A stretch of DNA of 64,000 bases, taken from NCBI GenBank assembly GCA_900770215.1, contig CAAGJW010000078.1:1-64000 (forward strand), written 5' to 3'. The stretch's first letter is position 1; each line of letters opens with the position of its first letter. Source of the DNA: Bacteroidales bacterium. Its GTDB lineage: Bacteria; Bacteroidota; Bacteroidia; Bacteroidales; Muribaculaceae. Below, one piece after another: positions 1 through 9,647 of this stretch. A program made the position numbers and the translations under genes. The notes beneath the pieces are model-generated. The model saw only the letters and a program-made list of their open reading frames with translations, did not search any database and had not been told where the DNA came from.

Positions 1-62
1 ACACCCCGCCCGACCAGATCAAGAACCTGCTCCCATACTACTACAAAAAATCCCGCGAGTAA
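1..62 (+). CDS. 3' end of an unidentified protein (partial)
   Basis: Reading frame 3 is open from the window edge to a TAA at 60-62 and gives a 19-residue tail ending YYYKKSRE. The basic tail is too short to identify. It precedes an acyltransferase gene, so it may belong to the same envelope or polysaccharide cluster, but that is inference. Confidence 0.5.
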   Translation, partial: TPPDQIKNLLPYYYKKSRE

Positions 63-106
63 TCCCGCGAGATTTTTTTGCACATCAGCAAGACGGCTCA
101 TTTCGG

Positions 107-1057
107 ATGGTTACCGACAATGCGGTGGTGCTCAACCTGCGCGTGCCCGTGTTTTTCTGCATCTCGGGCTTTCTCTACAGCATAGACCGCTGGAGCGGCT
201 TCAAGCAGTATGCGCTGCACCGCTCCAAGCAGATTGTGGTGCCCTATGTCACGTTTTTTCTCATTTTCTACCCGCTGTGGCTCGTTGTGGGGCGGCGGCT
301 GGGCGACCACCCACATGTGGCGGCGCTCAAGCCCCTGTGGGAGATGCTGCTGGGCGACCCCAAGGTGGTGCTGCCCACCTTCTGGTATCTGTCGTGCCTC
401 TACGTTATGCAGCTGCTCTATTACTGGGTCGAGCGCTGGGTGCCACGGCGCTGGGTGATGGCGGCCACTGTGCTGCTGTCGGTGGGTGCCTTTGTGGCCT
501 TTGAGCTGCAGCACAACCGCATCGAGTATGCCTGGTGGCGGTTTTGGAATGTGGGCAATGCCCTGCGTTTCATGCCCTTCTATGCCCTGGGCAACTGCTT
601 CAAGCGCCAGCTCTCGGCGTTGAGCTTCTCCAGCGGGCGCGCTGTTGCGGGCTATGTAATGCTGGCTCTGTTGTCGGTCGCGGGCATGGCGGCCGTGGCC
701 CCCCTCGACACAAGCGACAACCCGCTCTACATGCTGTGCCGCATTCCGGCCGGCCTCATGGTGATACCCGCCTATTTCGGCGTGGCCAAGTGGCTTGCCG
801 GCCGGTATGGCCGCAATGGGGTAGTGGAGTTTGTGACCGTGAGCGGCACCGTGTATCTGGGCCTGCAAAACTACTTTATCGACGCGGCCAAGTTGCTGCT
901 GGCCAGCGCCTGCGGCCCTGGCTGTGTCGACGACCACGCGTGGCTCAAGCCGCTGGTTGCCGTGGCGGTGATGGCGGCCATCTACCCAGTGGCCTGGCTG
1001 ATCGACCGCTACACGCCCTGGCTCATAGGCAAGGGCAGGTGCTTCGACAAGTACTGA
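107..1057 (+). CDS. Acyltransferase family membrane protein, N-terminally truncated
   Basis: This 316-residue integral membrane protein resembles the acyltransferase-3 family, which O-acylates cell-surface sugars. About nine hydrophobic segments are visible, and the motif NLRVPVFFCISGFLYS near residue 10 is the family's early helix pattern. In complete members that motif lies some 40-60 residues from the start, after a first helix carrying the conserved histidine. Here that helix is missing. The frame stays open upstream to the window edge, but ATG 107 is the only usable start, and the upstream codons overlap the end of another gene. A 9-bp direct repeat (51-59 and 63-71) sits at the junction. 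It may be a decayed gene or a functional short form. Confidence 0.7.
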   Translation: MVTDNAVVLNLRVPVFFCISGFLYSIDRWSGFKQYALHRSKQIVVPYVTFFLIFYPLWLVVGRRLGDHPHVAALKPLWEMLLGDPKVVLPTFWYLSCLYVMQLLYYWVERWVPRRWVMAATVLLSVGAFVAFELQHNRIEYAWWRFWNVGNALRFMPFYALGNCFKRQLSALSFSSGRAVAGYVMLALLSVAGMAAVAPLDTSDNPLYMLCRIPAGLMVIPAYFGVAKWLAGRYGRNGVVEFVTVSGTVYLGLQNYFIDAAKLLLASACGPGCVDDHAWLKPLVAVAVMAAIYPVAWLIDRYTPWLIGKGRCFDKY

Positions 1058-1125
1058 GGCTGTGCCTGCCGTGTTCCGGCCCCAAGGCTAAGGTGATAAA
1101 TTCAAGCTAAATTCAAAAAAAATCG

Positions 1126-1133
1126 TAACTTTG
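1126..1133 (+). promoter_or_regulatory. -7 promoter box (TAACTTTG)
   Basis: Perfect match to the Bacteroidota -7 consensus TAnnTTTG. Only 8 nt separate it from the ATG at 1142, so the transcript is nearly leaderless. Confidence 0.7.
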
Positions 1134-1141
1134 CGCCCGCT

Positions 1142-2305
1142 ATGAGTAATGACAACAACAGCGGCATGCTGTCGCGCAGCGAGTGCCAGGCCATGAAGGG
1201 CTTGGCCATGCTGTCGATCATGCTGCACAACCTGTGCCACTTGATGCCCACCGGGCGTGGCACCAACGAGTTTTTCTACGACTCCCGCTGTGCCGACAAC
1301 CTGTGGGACTACCTGCAGCACATCGACGGCAACTGGTTTCTTGTGCTGGGCTCCTTCTTCGGGCAGTTTGGCGTGCAGGTGTTTCTGTTTTTGAGCGCCT
1401 ATGGCTTGGTCAAGAAGTATGAGCAGGGCTCGGGCGTGGGAGTGGGCCGCCGCGAGTTTATAAGCGAGCACTACTGGAAGCTGTTCAGGCTCATGATCAT
1501 AGGGCTGGTTGTTGCCATTTTCCTGGGCGAGCTCATGAAGCGCGACGGGGGCTGGTTTTTGAACAACTGCTTGGGCATGGAGGGCTTCAAGATGCACTTC
1601 ATGAGCCGTCCCGAGTACTGGTTCCCGCAGGTGTTCATGGTCACCAACTTGCTGCCCTATCCCGATGTAAACATTTGGCCCGGTCCCTATTGGTTTCTGG
1701 GCATCATGGTGCAGCTCTACATCGTGTACCGCCTGTTTCTGCACACGAGCCCCTCGGCACCGCGGTGGCGGGGATGGTTGCCCGTGGCAGTATTTCTCAT
1801 TGTCACCCTGCTGCCGCAATACCTGGTGCCGCACACGGGCGATGCCATCACCTACATGCGCTACAATTTCCTGATAGCCGGTGTGCCCTTTGCCGCCGGG
1901 CTGCTGGCCGGCCGCTACGTGCGTGGCCCGCTGGTGATGGGCAAGGCTGCGCTGGCAGTCGTCTTTGCCGTGTCGGCGGCAGCCTTTGTGGCCATGCAGT
2001 TCGACTTCACCTTGTGGCTGTGGTGCCCGCTGCTATTTGTGGCAGCGGTGGCCAGTGCCGTGCGCCTGTGTGGCGAGCGGCTCATGCGGCCCATCGTGTG
2101 GGTGGGCGCGGTGTCGTCGTGCCTGTTTATCGTGCACCCCATCGTGCGCATCTTCTTTTTCACGTGGGAGTGGCTGCCGGCCTCGGTCGACCACCTCTAC
2201 CTGGTGCTGACCGTGTATGCAGCCGTGTCGATACTGGCGGCCGTGGGCTACCGCAAGCTCATCGCCTACTTGCCGTCGCCTAAAAAAGTGACCCAGTACC
2301 GATGA
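1142..2305 (+). CDS. Acyltransferase family integral membrane protein
   Basis: 387 residues, about ten predicted membrane helices. The first helix (around residues 13-33) carries the MKGLAMLSIMLHN pattern with the histidine typical of acyltransferase-3 enzymes, followed near residue 75 by GVQVFLFLSAYGL. Members transfer acyl groups to surface polysaccharide or lipid-linked sugars. The start is fixed by a -7 box 8 nt upstream. The stop overlaps the ATG of the next gene by 4 bp (ATGA), implying translational coupling with the phosphoethanolamine-transferase-like enzyme. The acyl acceptor cannot be told from sequence. Unlike the preceding acyltransferase, this one is full length. Confidence 0.82.
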   Translation: MSNDNNSGMLSRSECQAMKGLAMLSIMLHNLCHLMPTGRGTNEFFYDSRCADNLWDYLQHIDGNWFLVLGSFFGQFGVQVFLFLSAYGLVKKYEQGSGVGVGRREFISEHYWKLFRLMIIGLVVAIFLGELMKRDGGWFLNNCLGMEGFKMHFMSRPEYWFPQVFMVTNLLPYPDVNIWPGPYWFLGIMVQLYIVYRLFLHTSPSAPRWRGWLPVAVFLIVTLLPQYLVPHTGDAITYMRYNFLIAGVPFAAGLLAGRYVRGPLVMGKAALAVVFAVSAAAFVAMQFDFTLWLWCPLLFVAAVASAVRLCGERLMRPIVWVGAVSSCLFIVHPIVRIFFFTWEWLPASVDHLYLVLTVYAAVSILAAVGYRKLIAYLPSPKKVTQYR

Positions 2306-4137
2306 GCGCACTACGCCGCATATTGGGCCTTGTGCGGGCCATAGGGCGCCCCGTGTGGTGCGAGCTGCCGTTTTTCGTGGCGGCGTGCTACCTGCTGGCG
2401 CCCGCCTCGTGGTATGAGATCTACAAGCTCATGCTCAAGGGAGTATTTGAGCTGGGCGACTACTACACCGAGCGTGCCTTTACCTTTGTGAGCATCGGGG
2501 TGGCAGTGGCCATCGTGCTCACACTCGTGGTGCATGCCGTGGGCCGCCGCGGCTTCAAGGCGGCACTCTACGTGCTGCTGCTGGCCAACCTGCTCATGGG
2601 CCGCTTCATCTACTACAACTTCAACGCTGTGTTTTCGCCCTCGCTGGCCATCATCATGGGCGAGACCACGCCGGGCGAGAGTCGGGAGTTTCTGGGCACC
2701 TATCTTGCCACGCCTGCAAGCGTGCACGCCTATGCCATCGTTGTGCTGGTGGCCGGCCTTGCCGTGCTGCTCGAGGAGCTGTGGCGCGTGCGGCGCAACG
2801 CCTCGCTGTGGCTCGGCGCTGTGGGTGGCCTTGCTACGGCGGCCCTGCTCGTGTGCGGCGTGGTCAACATGCGCTACACCGTGGCCATGCTGGGGTGCGA
2901 CAACATGAACGAGCTGGAGAAGTGCGACTACTTCTACATAGGCAACTGGGACGTTGACGAGGTGAGCAACTATGCCTACACCCTGCACACGCTCAACCTC
3001 ACCAGCCACGAGATAGGCCAGATCGTCGACAACACCTGCCGGGCAGCCGAGCGTCGCGAGGCCGTGATGAAGGCTCAGGCCGACACGGCGCTCACCCTGG
3101 TGGTAGTGATAGGGGAGAGCTACAACAAGCACCACGCCAGCCTCTATGGCTACGACCTGCCCACCACCCCCAACATGGACCGCGAGCGCCGCCAGGGCAA
3201 CCTGGTGGCCTTTACCGATGTCATCGCTCCCTACAACACCACTTCGGTCACGCTCAAAAACGTACTCTCGTGCAACAGCATGAACCAGGGGCAGCAGTGG
3301 TACGACTACCCCATGTTCCCGGCCTTGTTCAAGACGGCAGGCTACAAGGTGATGCTGTGGGACAACCAGATAGGCACCTTCCAGACGGCCGTGTTCTCGT
3401 TCTCGCTCAACTCGGTGATGTTTGACCGCCGCGTCATCAAGGACTCCTACGACGGGCTCAACAGCCGCAACTACACCTACGACGGCGACTTGCTCGACGA
3501 CTACTTCAAGCACGAGAATGCCCGCGCTCCCCGCCAGCTGGTGCTGCTGCACCTCATGGGCCAGCACTTGCAGTATGTGGACCGTTATCCTCATGGCAAG
3601 GGCTACGACCGGTGGACGGCCGCTCACATCAAGCGCGAGGCCCCCTATCTGAACCAAGCCAGCAAGACGGTGATCGCCAACTATGCCAACGCCACCCTCT
3701 ACAACGACGCCATGCTTGAGCGCATCTTTGCCCACTACCGCAAGCGCAACGCCGTGGTGTTGTACTTCAGCGACCACGGCGAGGAGGTGTATGACTACCG
3801 CAACTACTTCGGGCGCGACCACAACATCAGCAAGAGTGCCGACTTGGTGCGCAACGACAACGAGGTGCCCCTTGTGCTCTGGTTCTCGCCCGTGTACAAG
3901 ACCCGGCACCCCGAGGTGGTGGCCCGGGCACAGGCGGCCTGCCACCGACCCATGGTGAACGACGACGTGAGCAACATGCTGCTCGACTTGGGCGGCATCG
4001 CCACCCGCTACTACAACGCCTCGCGCAACGTGCTCGACGCGCGCCGCTTCAGGCCCGTGCGCCGCATGGTATATGACCACTACGACTACGACAAGCTCAT
4101 GGCCGGTGCAGCCGGCTATCGAAGCACAACAAAATAA
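2302..4137 (+). CDS. Phosphoethanolamine transferase-like (sulfatase-fold) membrane enzyme
   Basis: 611 residues. Five hydrophobic segments lie within residues 15-190, followed by an extracytoplasmic sulfatase/alkaline-phosphatase-fold domain from about residue 265. Visible motifs are VVVIGESYNKHHASLYGY (about 266-283), the Thr pair near 313-314 in TTSVTLKNVLSC that would hold the phosphoenzyme nucleophile, SDHGEE near 490 and GRDHN near 505, all expected metal or catalytic regions of the EptA/CptA group. These enzymes move phosphoethanolamine from phospholipid to lipid A or core sugars and so alter surface charge. Translationally coupled to the upstream acyltransferase, suggesting a joint role in decorating surface glycolipid. 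The exact acceptor is inferred. Confidence 0.85.
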   Translation: MSALRRILGLVRAIGRPVWCELPFFVAACYLLAPASWYEIYKLMLKGVFELGDYYTERAFTFVSIGVAVAIVLTLVVHAVGRRGFKAALYVLLLANLLMGRFIYYNFNAVFSPSLAIIMGETTPGESREFLGTYLATPASVHAYAIVVLVAGLAVLLEELWRVRRNASLWLGAVGGLATAALLVCGVVNMRYTVAMLGCDNMNELEKCDYFYIGNWDVDEVSNYAYTLHTLNLTSHEIGQIVDNTCRAAERREAVMKAQADTALTLVVVIGESYNKHHASLYGYDLPTTPNMDRERRQGNLVAFTDVIAPYNTTSVTLKNVLSCNSMNQGQQWYDYPMFPALFKTAGYKVMLWDNQIGTFQTAVFSFSLNSVMFDRRVIKDSYDGLNSRNYTYDGDLLDDYFKHENARAPRQLVLLHLMGQHLQYVDRYPHGKGYDRWTAAHIKREAPYLNQASKTVIANYANATLYNDAMLERIFAHYRKRNAVVLYFSDHGEEVYDYRNYFGRDHNISKSADLVRNDNEVPLVLWFSPVYKTRHPEVVARAQAACHRPMVNDDVSNMLLDLGGIATRYYNASRNVLDARRFRPVRRMVYDHYDYDKLMAGAAGYRSTTK

Positions 4138-4157
4138 AACAATAAGGATACATCACA

Positions 4158-5444
4158 ATGACAAGCAAACCAGTCATGCAGCGCAGCGACTTTGAGATCA
4201 TGGCCCCGGTGGGGTCGTGGGAGAGCCTCACGGCAGCCGCCCAGGGCGGCGCCGATGCCATCTACTTCGGCATCGAGGGGCTCAACATGCGCAGCAAGTC
4301 GAGCGTCAACTTCAGCCTCGACGACCTCAACACCATAGCCGCCTGGTGCCACGAGCGGCACATGAAGAGCTACCTCACGGTCAACACCATCATCTACGAC
4401 GGCGACATCGACTACATGCACAAGATTGTCGACGCCGCCCGCCAGGCCGGCATCACGGCCATCATCGCCTGCGACATGGCCACCATCGTCTATGCCCGGC
4501 AGGTGGGCGTGGAGGTGCACATCTCCACCCAGGTCAACGTGAGCAACAGCGAGGCCGTGCGCTTCTACAGCCAGTGGGCCGATGTGATGGTGCTGGCCCG
4601 CGAGCTCAATCTCGACCAGGTGAAGAAGATACACGACACCATCGAGCGCGACGACGTGCGTGGCCCTCATGGCGAGCGGGTGCGCATCGAGATGTTCTGC
4701 CACGGCGCCCTGTGCATGGCCATCAGCGGCAAGTGCTACATGAGCCTGCACCAGACCGGCTCCAGCGCCAACCGCGGCGCCTGCCGCCAGATGTGCCGCC
4801 GCAGCTATATCGTGACCGACCGCGACACGGGCGAGGAGCTCGCCATCGACAACAAGTATATCATGTCGCCCAAGGACCTCAAGACCATTCACTTCCTCAA
4901 CAAGATGGTCGATGCCGGCGTGCGCGTGTTCAAGATCGAGGGGCGTGCCCGCGGCCCCGAGTATGTGCGCACGGTGGCCAGCTGCTACAACGAGGCCCTG
5001 ACGAGCATCATCGACGGCAGCTACAGCGAGGAGAAAATCGAGGACTGGAACACACGGCTGGCCCGCGTGTTCAACCGCGGCTTCTGGAACGGCTACTACC
5101 TGGGCCAGCGCCTGGGCGAGTGGTCGGCCAAGTATGGCAGCAGCGCCACCCGCGTCAAGCAGTATGCCGCCCGGGGCATTCGCTACTTCTCCAACCTTGG
5201 CGTGGCCGAGTTTCTCATGGAGGCCGGCGAGCTGCACGTGGGCGACAACGTGCTCATCGAGGGCCCCACAACGGGCGCTGTGCCCCTCACGCTCACCGAG
5301 ATAAGGGTCGACCTCAAGCCAGTGCAGAAGACGGTGAAGGGCGAGCACTTCTCGATCAAGACCGACACCAAGGTGCGCCCCAGCGACAAGCTCTACCTGT
5401 GGCGCGACGTGGAGCGCCCCGCCACCGAGCGCCACTTCAAGTGA
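4158..5444 (+). CDS. U32 family protein (TrhP/YegQ-like tRNA hydroxylation candidate)
   Basis: 428 residues, cytosolic. The N-terminus reads FEIMAPVGSWESLTAAAQGGADAIYFG, typical of U32 proteins, and the family signature is IEMFCHGALCMAISGKCYMS near residues 177-196, followed by a cysteine pair in ACRQMCRR. Although named as peptidases, characterised members TrhP/YegQ work in prephenate-dependent 5-hydroxyuridine formation at tRNA position 34, and RlhA hydroxylates 23S rRNA. The four conserved cysteines fit the iron-sulfur cluster proposed for that group. It starts 20 nt after the previous stop, so it may be co-transcribed with the envelope genes. Which RNA it acts on is not determined. Confidence 0.85.
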   Translation: MTSKPVMQRSDFEIMAPVGSWESLTAAAQGGADAIYFGIEGLNMRSKSSVNFSLDDLNTIAAWCHERHMKSYLTVNTIIYDGDIDYMHKIVDAARQAGITAIIACDMATIVYARQVGVEVHISTQVNVSNSEAVRFYSQWADVMVLARELNLDQVKKIHDTIERDDVRGPHGERVRIEMFCHGALCMAISGKCYMSLHQTGSSANRGACRQMCRRSYIVTDRDTGEELAIDNKYIMSPKDLKTIHFLNKMVDAGVRVFKIEGRARGPEYVRTVASCYNEALTSIIDGSYSEEKIEDWNTRLARVFNRGFWNGYYLGQRLGEWSAKYGSSATRVKQYAARGIRYFSNLGVAEFLMEAGELHVGDNVLIEGPTTGAVPLTLTEIRVDLKPVQKTVKGEHFSIKTDTKVRPSDKLYLWRDVERPATERHFK

Positions 5445-5520
5445 CCCTCGCCGCCGGCGAGCCCCCTCAGGCAGTCGCATTTTGCCCGTGCGGCTGTTTT
5501 CATTTCAAGCGAAAAAATTG

Positions 5521-5528
5521 TAATTTTG
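5521..5528 (+). promoter_or_regulatory. -7 promoter box of mutS (TAATTTTG)
   Basis: Exact TAnnTTTG match 22 nt before the mutS ATG, inside an AT-rich pocket of an otherwise GC-rich gap. Confidence 0.75.
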
Positions 5529-5550
5529 CAAGGACAGAAATTTTAGGAAT

Positions 5551-8178
5551 ATGGCTAAAGAAGCAGCGCCTACACCCATGATGAAGCAGTATCTCGCGAT
5601 GAAGCAGAAGCACCCCGATGCCCTGCTGCTCTACCGCGTGGGCGACTTCTATGAGACCTACGGGCAAGATGCCATCGTGGCCAGCGAGATACTGGGCATC
5701 ACGCTCACGCGGCGCTCCAATGGCGCTGCCAAGAGCGTGGAGATGGCGGGTTTCCCGCACCACGCCCTCGACACCTACCTGCCCAAGCTGGTGCGTGCCG
5801 GCAAGCGCGTGGCCATATGCGACCAGCTCGAGGATCCCAAGCTGGCCAAGAAGCTGGTGAAGCGCGGCATCACCGAGCTCGTGACCCCCGGCGTGGTGGT
5901 GGGCGGCACCATCCTCGACCGCAAGGAGAACAACTTCCTGGCGGCCGTGCACTTCGACAAGAAACGCCTCATGGGCGTGGCCTTTCTCGACATCTCCACC
6001 GGCGAGTTTATCACCTCGCAGGGCACCCCCGACTATGTCGACAAGCTGCTGGTCAACTTTGCGCCCAAGGAGGTGCTCATCGAGCGCAGCAACCGCCAGC
6101 GCTTTGCCGAGACGTTCAGCAACAGCAAGTATCTCACCTTTGAGCTCGACGACTGGATGTTTACCGAGGAGGCTGCCCGCGACCGCCTGCTCAAGCACTT
6201 CGAGACCCAGAACTTGAAGGGCTTCGGGGTCGACGACATGCCGGCGGCCATCATTGCCTCGGGCGCCGTGCTGCACTATCTCGACCTCACGCAGCACACC
6301 CACATCAAGCACATCACCACCCTGTCGCGCATCGAGGCCGAGCGCTATGTGAGGCTCGACAAGTTCACCGTGCGCAACCTCGAGCTGGTGGCCCCCATGG
6401 CCGAAGACGGCATGAGCCTGCTCAGCGTCATCGACAAGACCCTCTCGCCCATGGGCGCCCGCATGATGCACCGCTGGGTGCTCTTCCCGCTCAAGGACGT
6501 GAAAGCCATCAACCGCCGCCTCGACGTGGTGGATTATTTCTTCAAGCACCCCGATGCCCGCACTCTGGTCAAGGAGCAGCTCGAGCTGGTGGGCGACATC
6601 GAGCGCCTCGTGTCGAAGGTGGCCGTGGGCCGCATCACCCCGCGCGAGCTGGTGCAGCTCAAGTGCGCCCTGCAGGCCATCGAGCCCGTGAAGCGCATGT
6701 GCAGCGCCAGCGACGAGCCCGTGCTGGCCTCGATAGGCGAGCAGCTCAACCCCTGCCGCGGCGTGAGCGAGCGCATCGAGAAGGAAATCAACCCCGACGC
6801 TCCGGTGCAGGTGAGCCGTGGCAACGTCATCAACCGCGGTGTAGACCCCCAGCTCGACGAGCTGCGCGACATCTCCTACTCGAGCAAGGACTACCTCATG
6901 CGCCTGCAGCAGCAGGAGAGCGAGCGCACGGGCATACCCAGCCTCAAGATTGCCTACAACAACGTGTTTGGCTACTACATCGAGGTGCGCAACGCCCACC
7001 GCGACAAGGTGCCCCCCGAGTGGGTGCGCAAGCAGACGCTGGTCAACGCCGAGCGCTACATCACCCAGGAGCTCAAGGAATATGAAGAAAAGATACTGGG
7101 CGCCGAGGAGAAAATAGCCCTCATCGAGGCCCGCCTCTTCGGCGAGCTGGTGGCTGCCGTGACCGACTACATCCCCGCCATACAGACCGACTCGGCCCTC
7201 ATCGCCCAGCTCGACTGCCTGTGCGCCTTCACGCGTGTGGCCATCGACAACAAGTACAACCGCCCCGTGGTCGACGACAGCCTCGACATCGACATCACTG
7301 CCGGCCGCCACCCGGTCATCGAGAAGCGCCTGCCCCCAGGCGAGGCCTATGTGCCCAACAGCCTGCACCTGAGCAACGACGACCAGCAGGTGATGATCAT
7401 CACCGGCCCCAACATGGCCGGCAAGAGCGCCCTGTTGCGCCAGACGGCCCTCATCGCCCTCATGGCGCAGATAGGCTGCTACGTGCCCGCCGAGTCGGCC
7501 CGCATAGGCATCGTCGACAAGATATTCACCCGCGTGGGGGCCAGCGACAACATCTCGCTGGGCGAGTCGACCTTTATGGTCGAGATGACCGAGGCGGCCT
7601 CGATACTCAACAACCTGAGCCAGCGCTCGCTGGTGCTCTTCGACGAGCTGGGCCGCGGCACGAGCACCTACGACGGCATCTCGATAGCCTGGGCCATTGT
7701 GGAATATATCCACGAGAATCCGTGCCACGCCAAGACCCTCTTTGCCACCCACTACCACGAGCTCAACGAGATGGCCAAGTCGTTTCGCCGCATCAAGAAC
7801 TACAACGTGGCGGTGAAGGAAATCGACGGCAAGGTCGTGTTTGTGCGCAAGCTGGTGAAGGGCGGCAGCGCCCACAGCTTCGGCATCCACGTGGCCAAGA
7901 TTGCCGGTATGCCTCCCAGCATCGTCAAGCGGGCCGGCGAGGTGCTCAAGCAGCTCGAGGCCAACAACCAGGGCGGCCAGGCGCTCACCCGCGACCTCGA
8001 CGACGTGGCCACGTCGCGCAGCGGCTACCAGCTGTCGTTTTTCCAGCTCGACGACCCGGTGCTGAGCCAGGTGCGCGACGAGATACTGGGGCTCGACATC
8101 AACAACCTCACCCCCATGGAGGCGCTCAACAAGCTCAACGACATCAAGGGCATCATCACCGGCAAGTCGCAGGACTGA
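5551..8178 (+). CDS. mutS: DNA mismatch repair protein MutS
   Basis: 875 residues, the usual length for MutS1. The N-terminal mismatch-reading motif is present as GDFYETY (about residues 31-37, with the Phe-x-Glu pair). The Walker A loop GPNMAGKS starts at residue 619. STFMVEM, the Walker B region LVLFDELGRGTSTYDG, and the signature histidine in FATHYHELNEM follow. It recognises mispairs and small loops and hands them to MutL. It has its own promoter. The C-terminus retains a short helical tail (TPMEALNKLNDIKGII) typical of the dimer/tetramer domain. No defects seen. Confidence 0.98.
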   Translation: MAKEAAPTPMMKQYLAMKQKHPDALLLYRVGDFYETYGQDAIVASEILGITLTRRSNGAAKSVEMAGFPHHALDTYLPKLVRAGKRVAICDQLEDPKLAKKLVKRGITELVTPGVVVGGTILDRKENNFLAAVHFDKKRLMGVAFLDISTGEFITSQGTPDYVDKLLVNFAPKEVLIERSNRQRFAETFSNSKYLTFELDDWMFTEEAARDRLLKHFETQNLKGFGVDDMPAAIIASGAVLHYLDLTQHTHIKHITTLSRIEAERYVRLDKFTVRNLELVAPMAEDGMSLLSVIDKTLSPMGARMMHRWVLFPLKDVKAINRRLDVVDYFFKHPDARTLVKEQLELVGDIERLVSKVAVGRITPRELVQLKCALQAIEPVKRMCSASDEPVLASIGEQLNPCRGVSERIEKEINPDAPVQVSRGNVINRGVDPQLDELRDISYSSKDYLMRLQQQESERTGIPSLKIAYNNVFGYYIEVRNAHRDKVPPEWVRKQTLVNAERYITQELKEYEEKILGAEEKIALIEARLFGELVAAVTDYIPAIQTDSALIAQLDCLCAFTRVAIDNKYNRPVVDDSLDIDITAGRHPVIEKRLPPGEAYVPNSLHLSNDDQQVMIITGPNMAGKSALLRQTALIALMAQIGCYVPAESARIGIVDKIFTRVGASDNISLGESTFMVEMTEAASILNNLSQRSLVLFDELGRGTSTYDGISIAWAIVEYIHENPCHAKTLFATHYHELNEMAKSFRRIKNYNVAVKEIDGKVVFVRKLVKGGSAHSFGIHVAKIAGMPPSIVKRAGEVLKQLEANNQGGQALTRDLDDVATSRSGYQLSFFQLDDPVLSQVRDEILGLDINNLTPMEALNKLNDIKGIITGKSQD

Positions 8179-8238
8179 AGCCCGTGTGTGCCCAAGCATT
8201 GAATCAAAGATAACAAAAAACATCAGTCAACAAGAAAC

Positions 8239-9528
8239 ATGAAACATTTATGCCTTCTCATCCTGCTGAGCCTCGTGGCAGCGTTGTCGCTCGGGGCTCA
8301 GGAAATCTACAGCGTGGTCACCTGCCCGGCCCAGAACACGGCCACGGCCATGCAAGTGAGCTGGGGCGCCGACTCGGCCCTGGCCACCACGTGGGTCGAG
8401 TACACGCTGGCCACCGATGCCACCTGGGCGCATGCCAAGCGTGTGGCCCCGCGCCAGCACCAGTGGTGCACCACCTACGACGGCAAGTACAGCGCCCAGC
8501 CAGGCGTGAAGGAGATGTGGGAGCAACACCGCTTTTGGAAAAACGGCGCCCTCCTCACCGGCCTCAAGCGCGACACCCCCTACAAGTACCGCATCGTGGC
8601 CCAGGGCGGCAGCCCCGAGAGCCAGGTGCACCATTTCAAGACCTCGGGCGCACGGCACTGGAGCGCGTGCATCATCAGCGACTTCCACACGTGGACCCCG
8701 CTGCCGGGCCGCCTCACTGCGGCAATGGCCATGGTCGACACCGTGAGGGCCATCGACCCCTCGATCGACTGGGTGCTCGACCTGGGCGACGTGGTGGCCT
8801 GGGGCGCGAGCTACAGCTACTGGCAGCGCATGTATGCCGAGCCCAACTTTGCCCGCTACATGTGGGCCGGCCTGCAGGGCAACCACGACAACATGTCGCG
8901 CCGCGGCCAGGGCGTGAAGGGGGCCAGTGAGCTGAGCGACGCCTTCTTTCGCGATGCCAATTACTTGCCGCCCAACGGCTATGCCGGCCAGGAGGGCGTG
9001 TGCTACTTCTTCCACTACGGCGACGTGCTCTTTGTCGTGCTCAACAACGAGGCCATGCACGACGAGGCTGGCCGCGAGCAGGCCAAGGCCTGGCTCAAGC
9101 AGGTGGCCAAGAGCGAGAAGCACAAGTATCTGGTGGTGTGCATGCACTACGAGTGGTTCGACGGCCCCACGGGCAAACCCTTCATGTACGACTGGTTTCA
9201 CGACACCTTCGACGAGTGCGGCGTCGACCTGGCGCTCGCAGGCAACAGCCACATCTACAACCGCACTCATGCCATCTATCACGACAAGGTGACCGACGGC
9301 ACTCGCGGCACGGTCTACATCCAGAGTACATCGAGCGACAACGGCCGCGGCCGCGACGCCGGCACGCTCACCCACAGTCTCGACTTCATCGCCCGGCACT
9401 GGAGCGAGGGCCCCCACACCGTGAGCGCCATGCTGCTCGACGTTGACCCCCGGCGCATGACGGTGACCCTCTACGACCGCACCGGCCGCCTCATCGACCA
9501 GGCCACAGTGCTTGCCAAGCGCAAGTGA
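8239..9528 (+). CDS. Secreted metallophosphoesterase with purple-acid-phosphatase-like N-domain
   Basis: 429 residues. A signal peptide (residues 1-21, ending SLGAQ) is followed by an Ig/fibronectin-like domain (about 25-135) of the kind that precedes purple acid phosphatases. The calcineurin-like catalytic domain has the metal motifs in order: SDFH (148), DLGD (181), GNHD (214), HYEW (303) and GNSHIYNRT (335). All expected metal ligands appear to be present. It should hydrolyse phosphate esters in the periplasm or outside the cell. It starts 60 nt after mutS with no clear promoter, so it may be read through from mutS. The substrate is unknown. Confidence 0.85.
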   Translation: MKHLCLLILLSLVAALSLGAQEIYSVVTCPAQNTATAMQVSWGADSALATTWVEYTLATDATWAHAKRVAPRQHQWCTTYDGKYSAQPGVKEMWEQHRFWKNGALLTGLKRDTPYKYRIVAQGGSPESQVHHFKTSGARHWSACIISDFHTWTPLPGRLTAAMAMVDTVRAIDPSIDWVLDLGDVVAWGASYSYWQRMYAEPNFARYMWAGLQGNHDNMSRRGQGVKGASELSDAFFRDANYLPPNGYAGQEGVCYFFHYGDVLFVVLNNEAMHDEAGREQAKAWLKQVAKSEKHKYLVVCMHYEWFDGPTGKPFMYDWFHDTFDECGVDLALAGNSHIYNRTHAIYHDKVTDGTRGTVYIQSTSSDNGRGRDAGTLTHSLDFIARHWSEGPHTVSAMLLDVDPRRMTVTLYDRTGRLIDQATVLAKRK

Positions 9529-9647
9529 GGGCGCAGTGGCGCGACAAGGGCAGGGGGTGCGCAGCGCTCCACCGCCTGCCTATAAGATTGTTGTGTTTGA
9601 GGATGTTTCAAAATTTTGCAAAGCCATAATAGACTGTAATAATCAGG

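Noticed and set aside
5500..8223. Very long minus-strand open frame opposite mutS, with similar ones opposite pheT (16353-19190), the TPR gene (30873-33683) and the phosphoethanolamine-transferase-like gene (2311-4080)
   Set aside because: These are shadows of strong GC-rich codon bias. They are His/Val/Ala-rich, without domains, and opposite clearly real genes.
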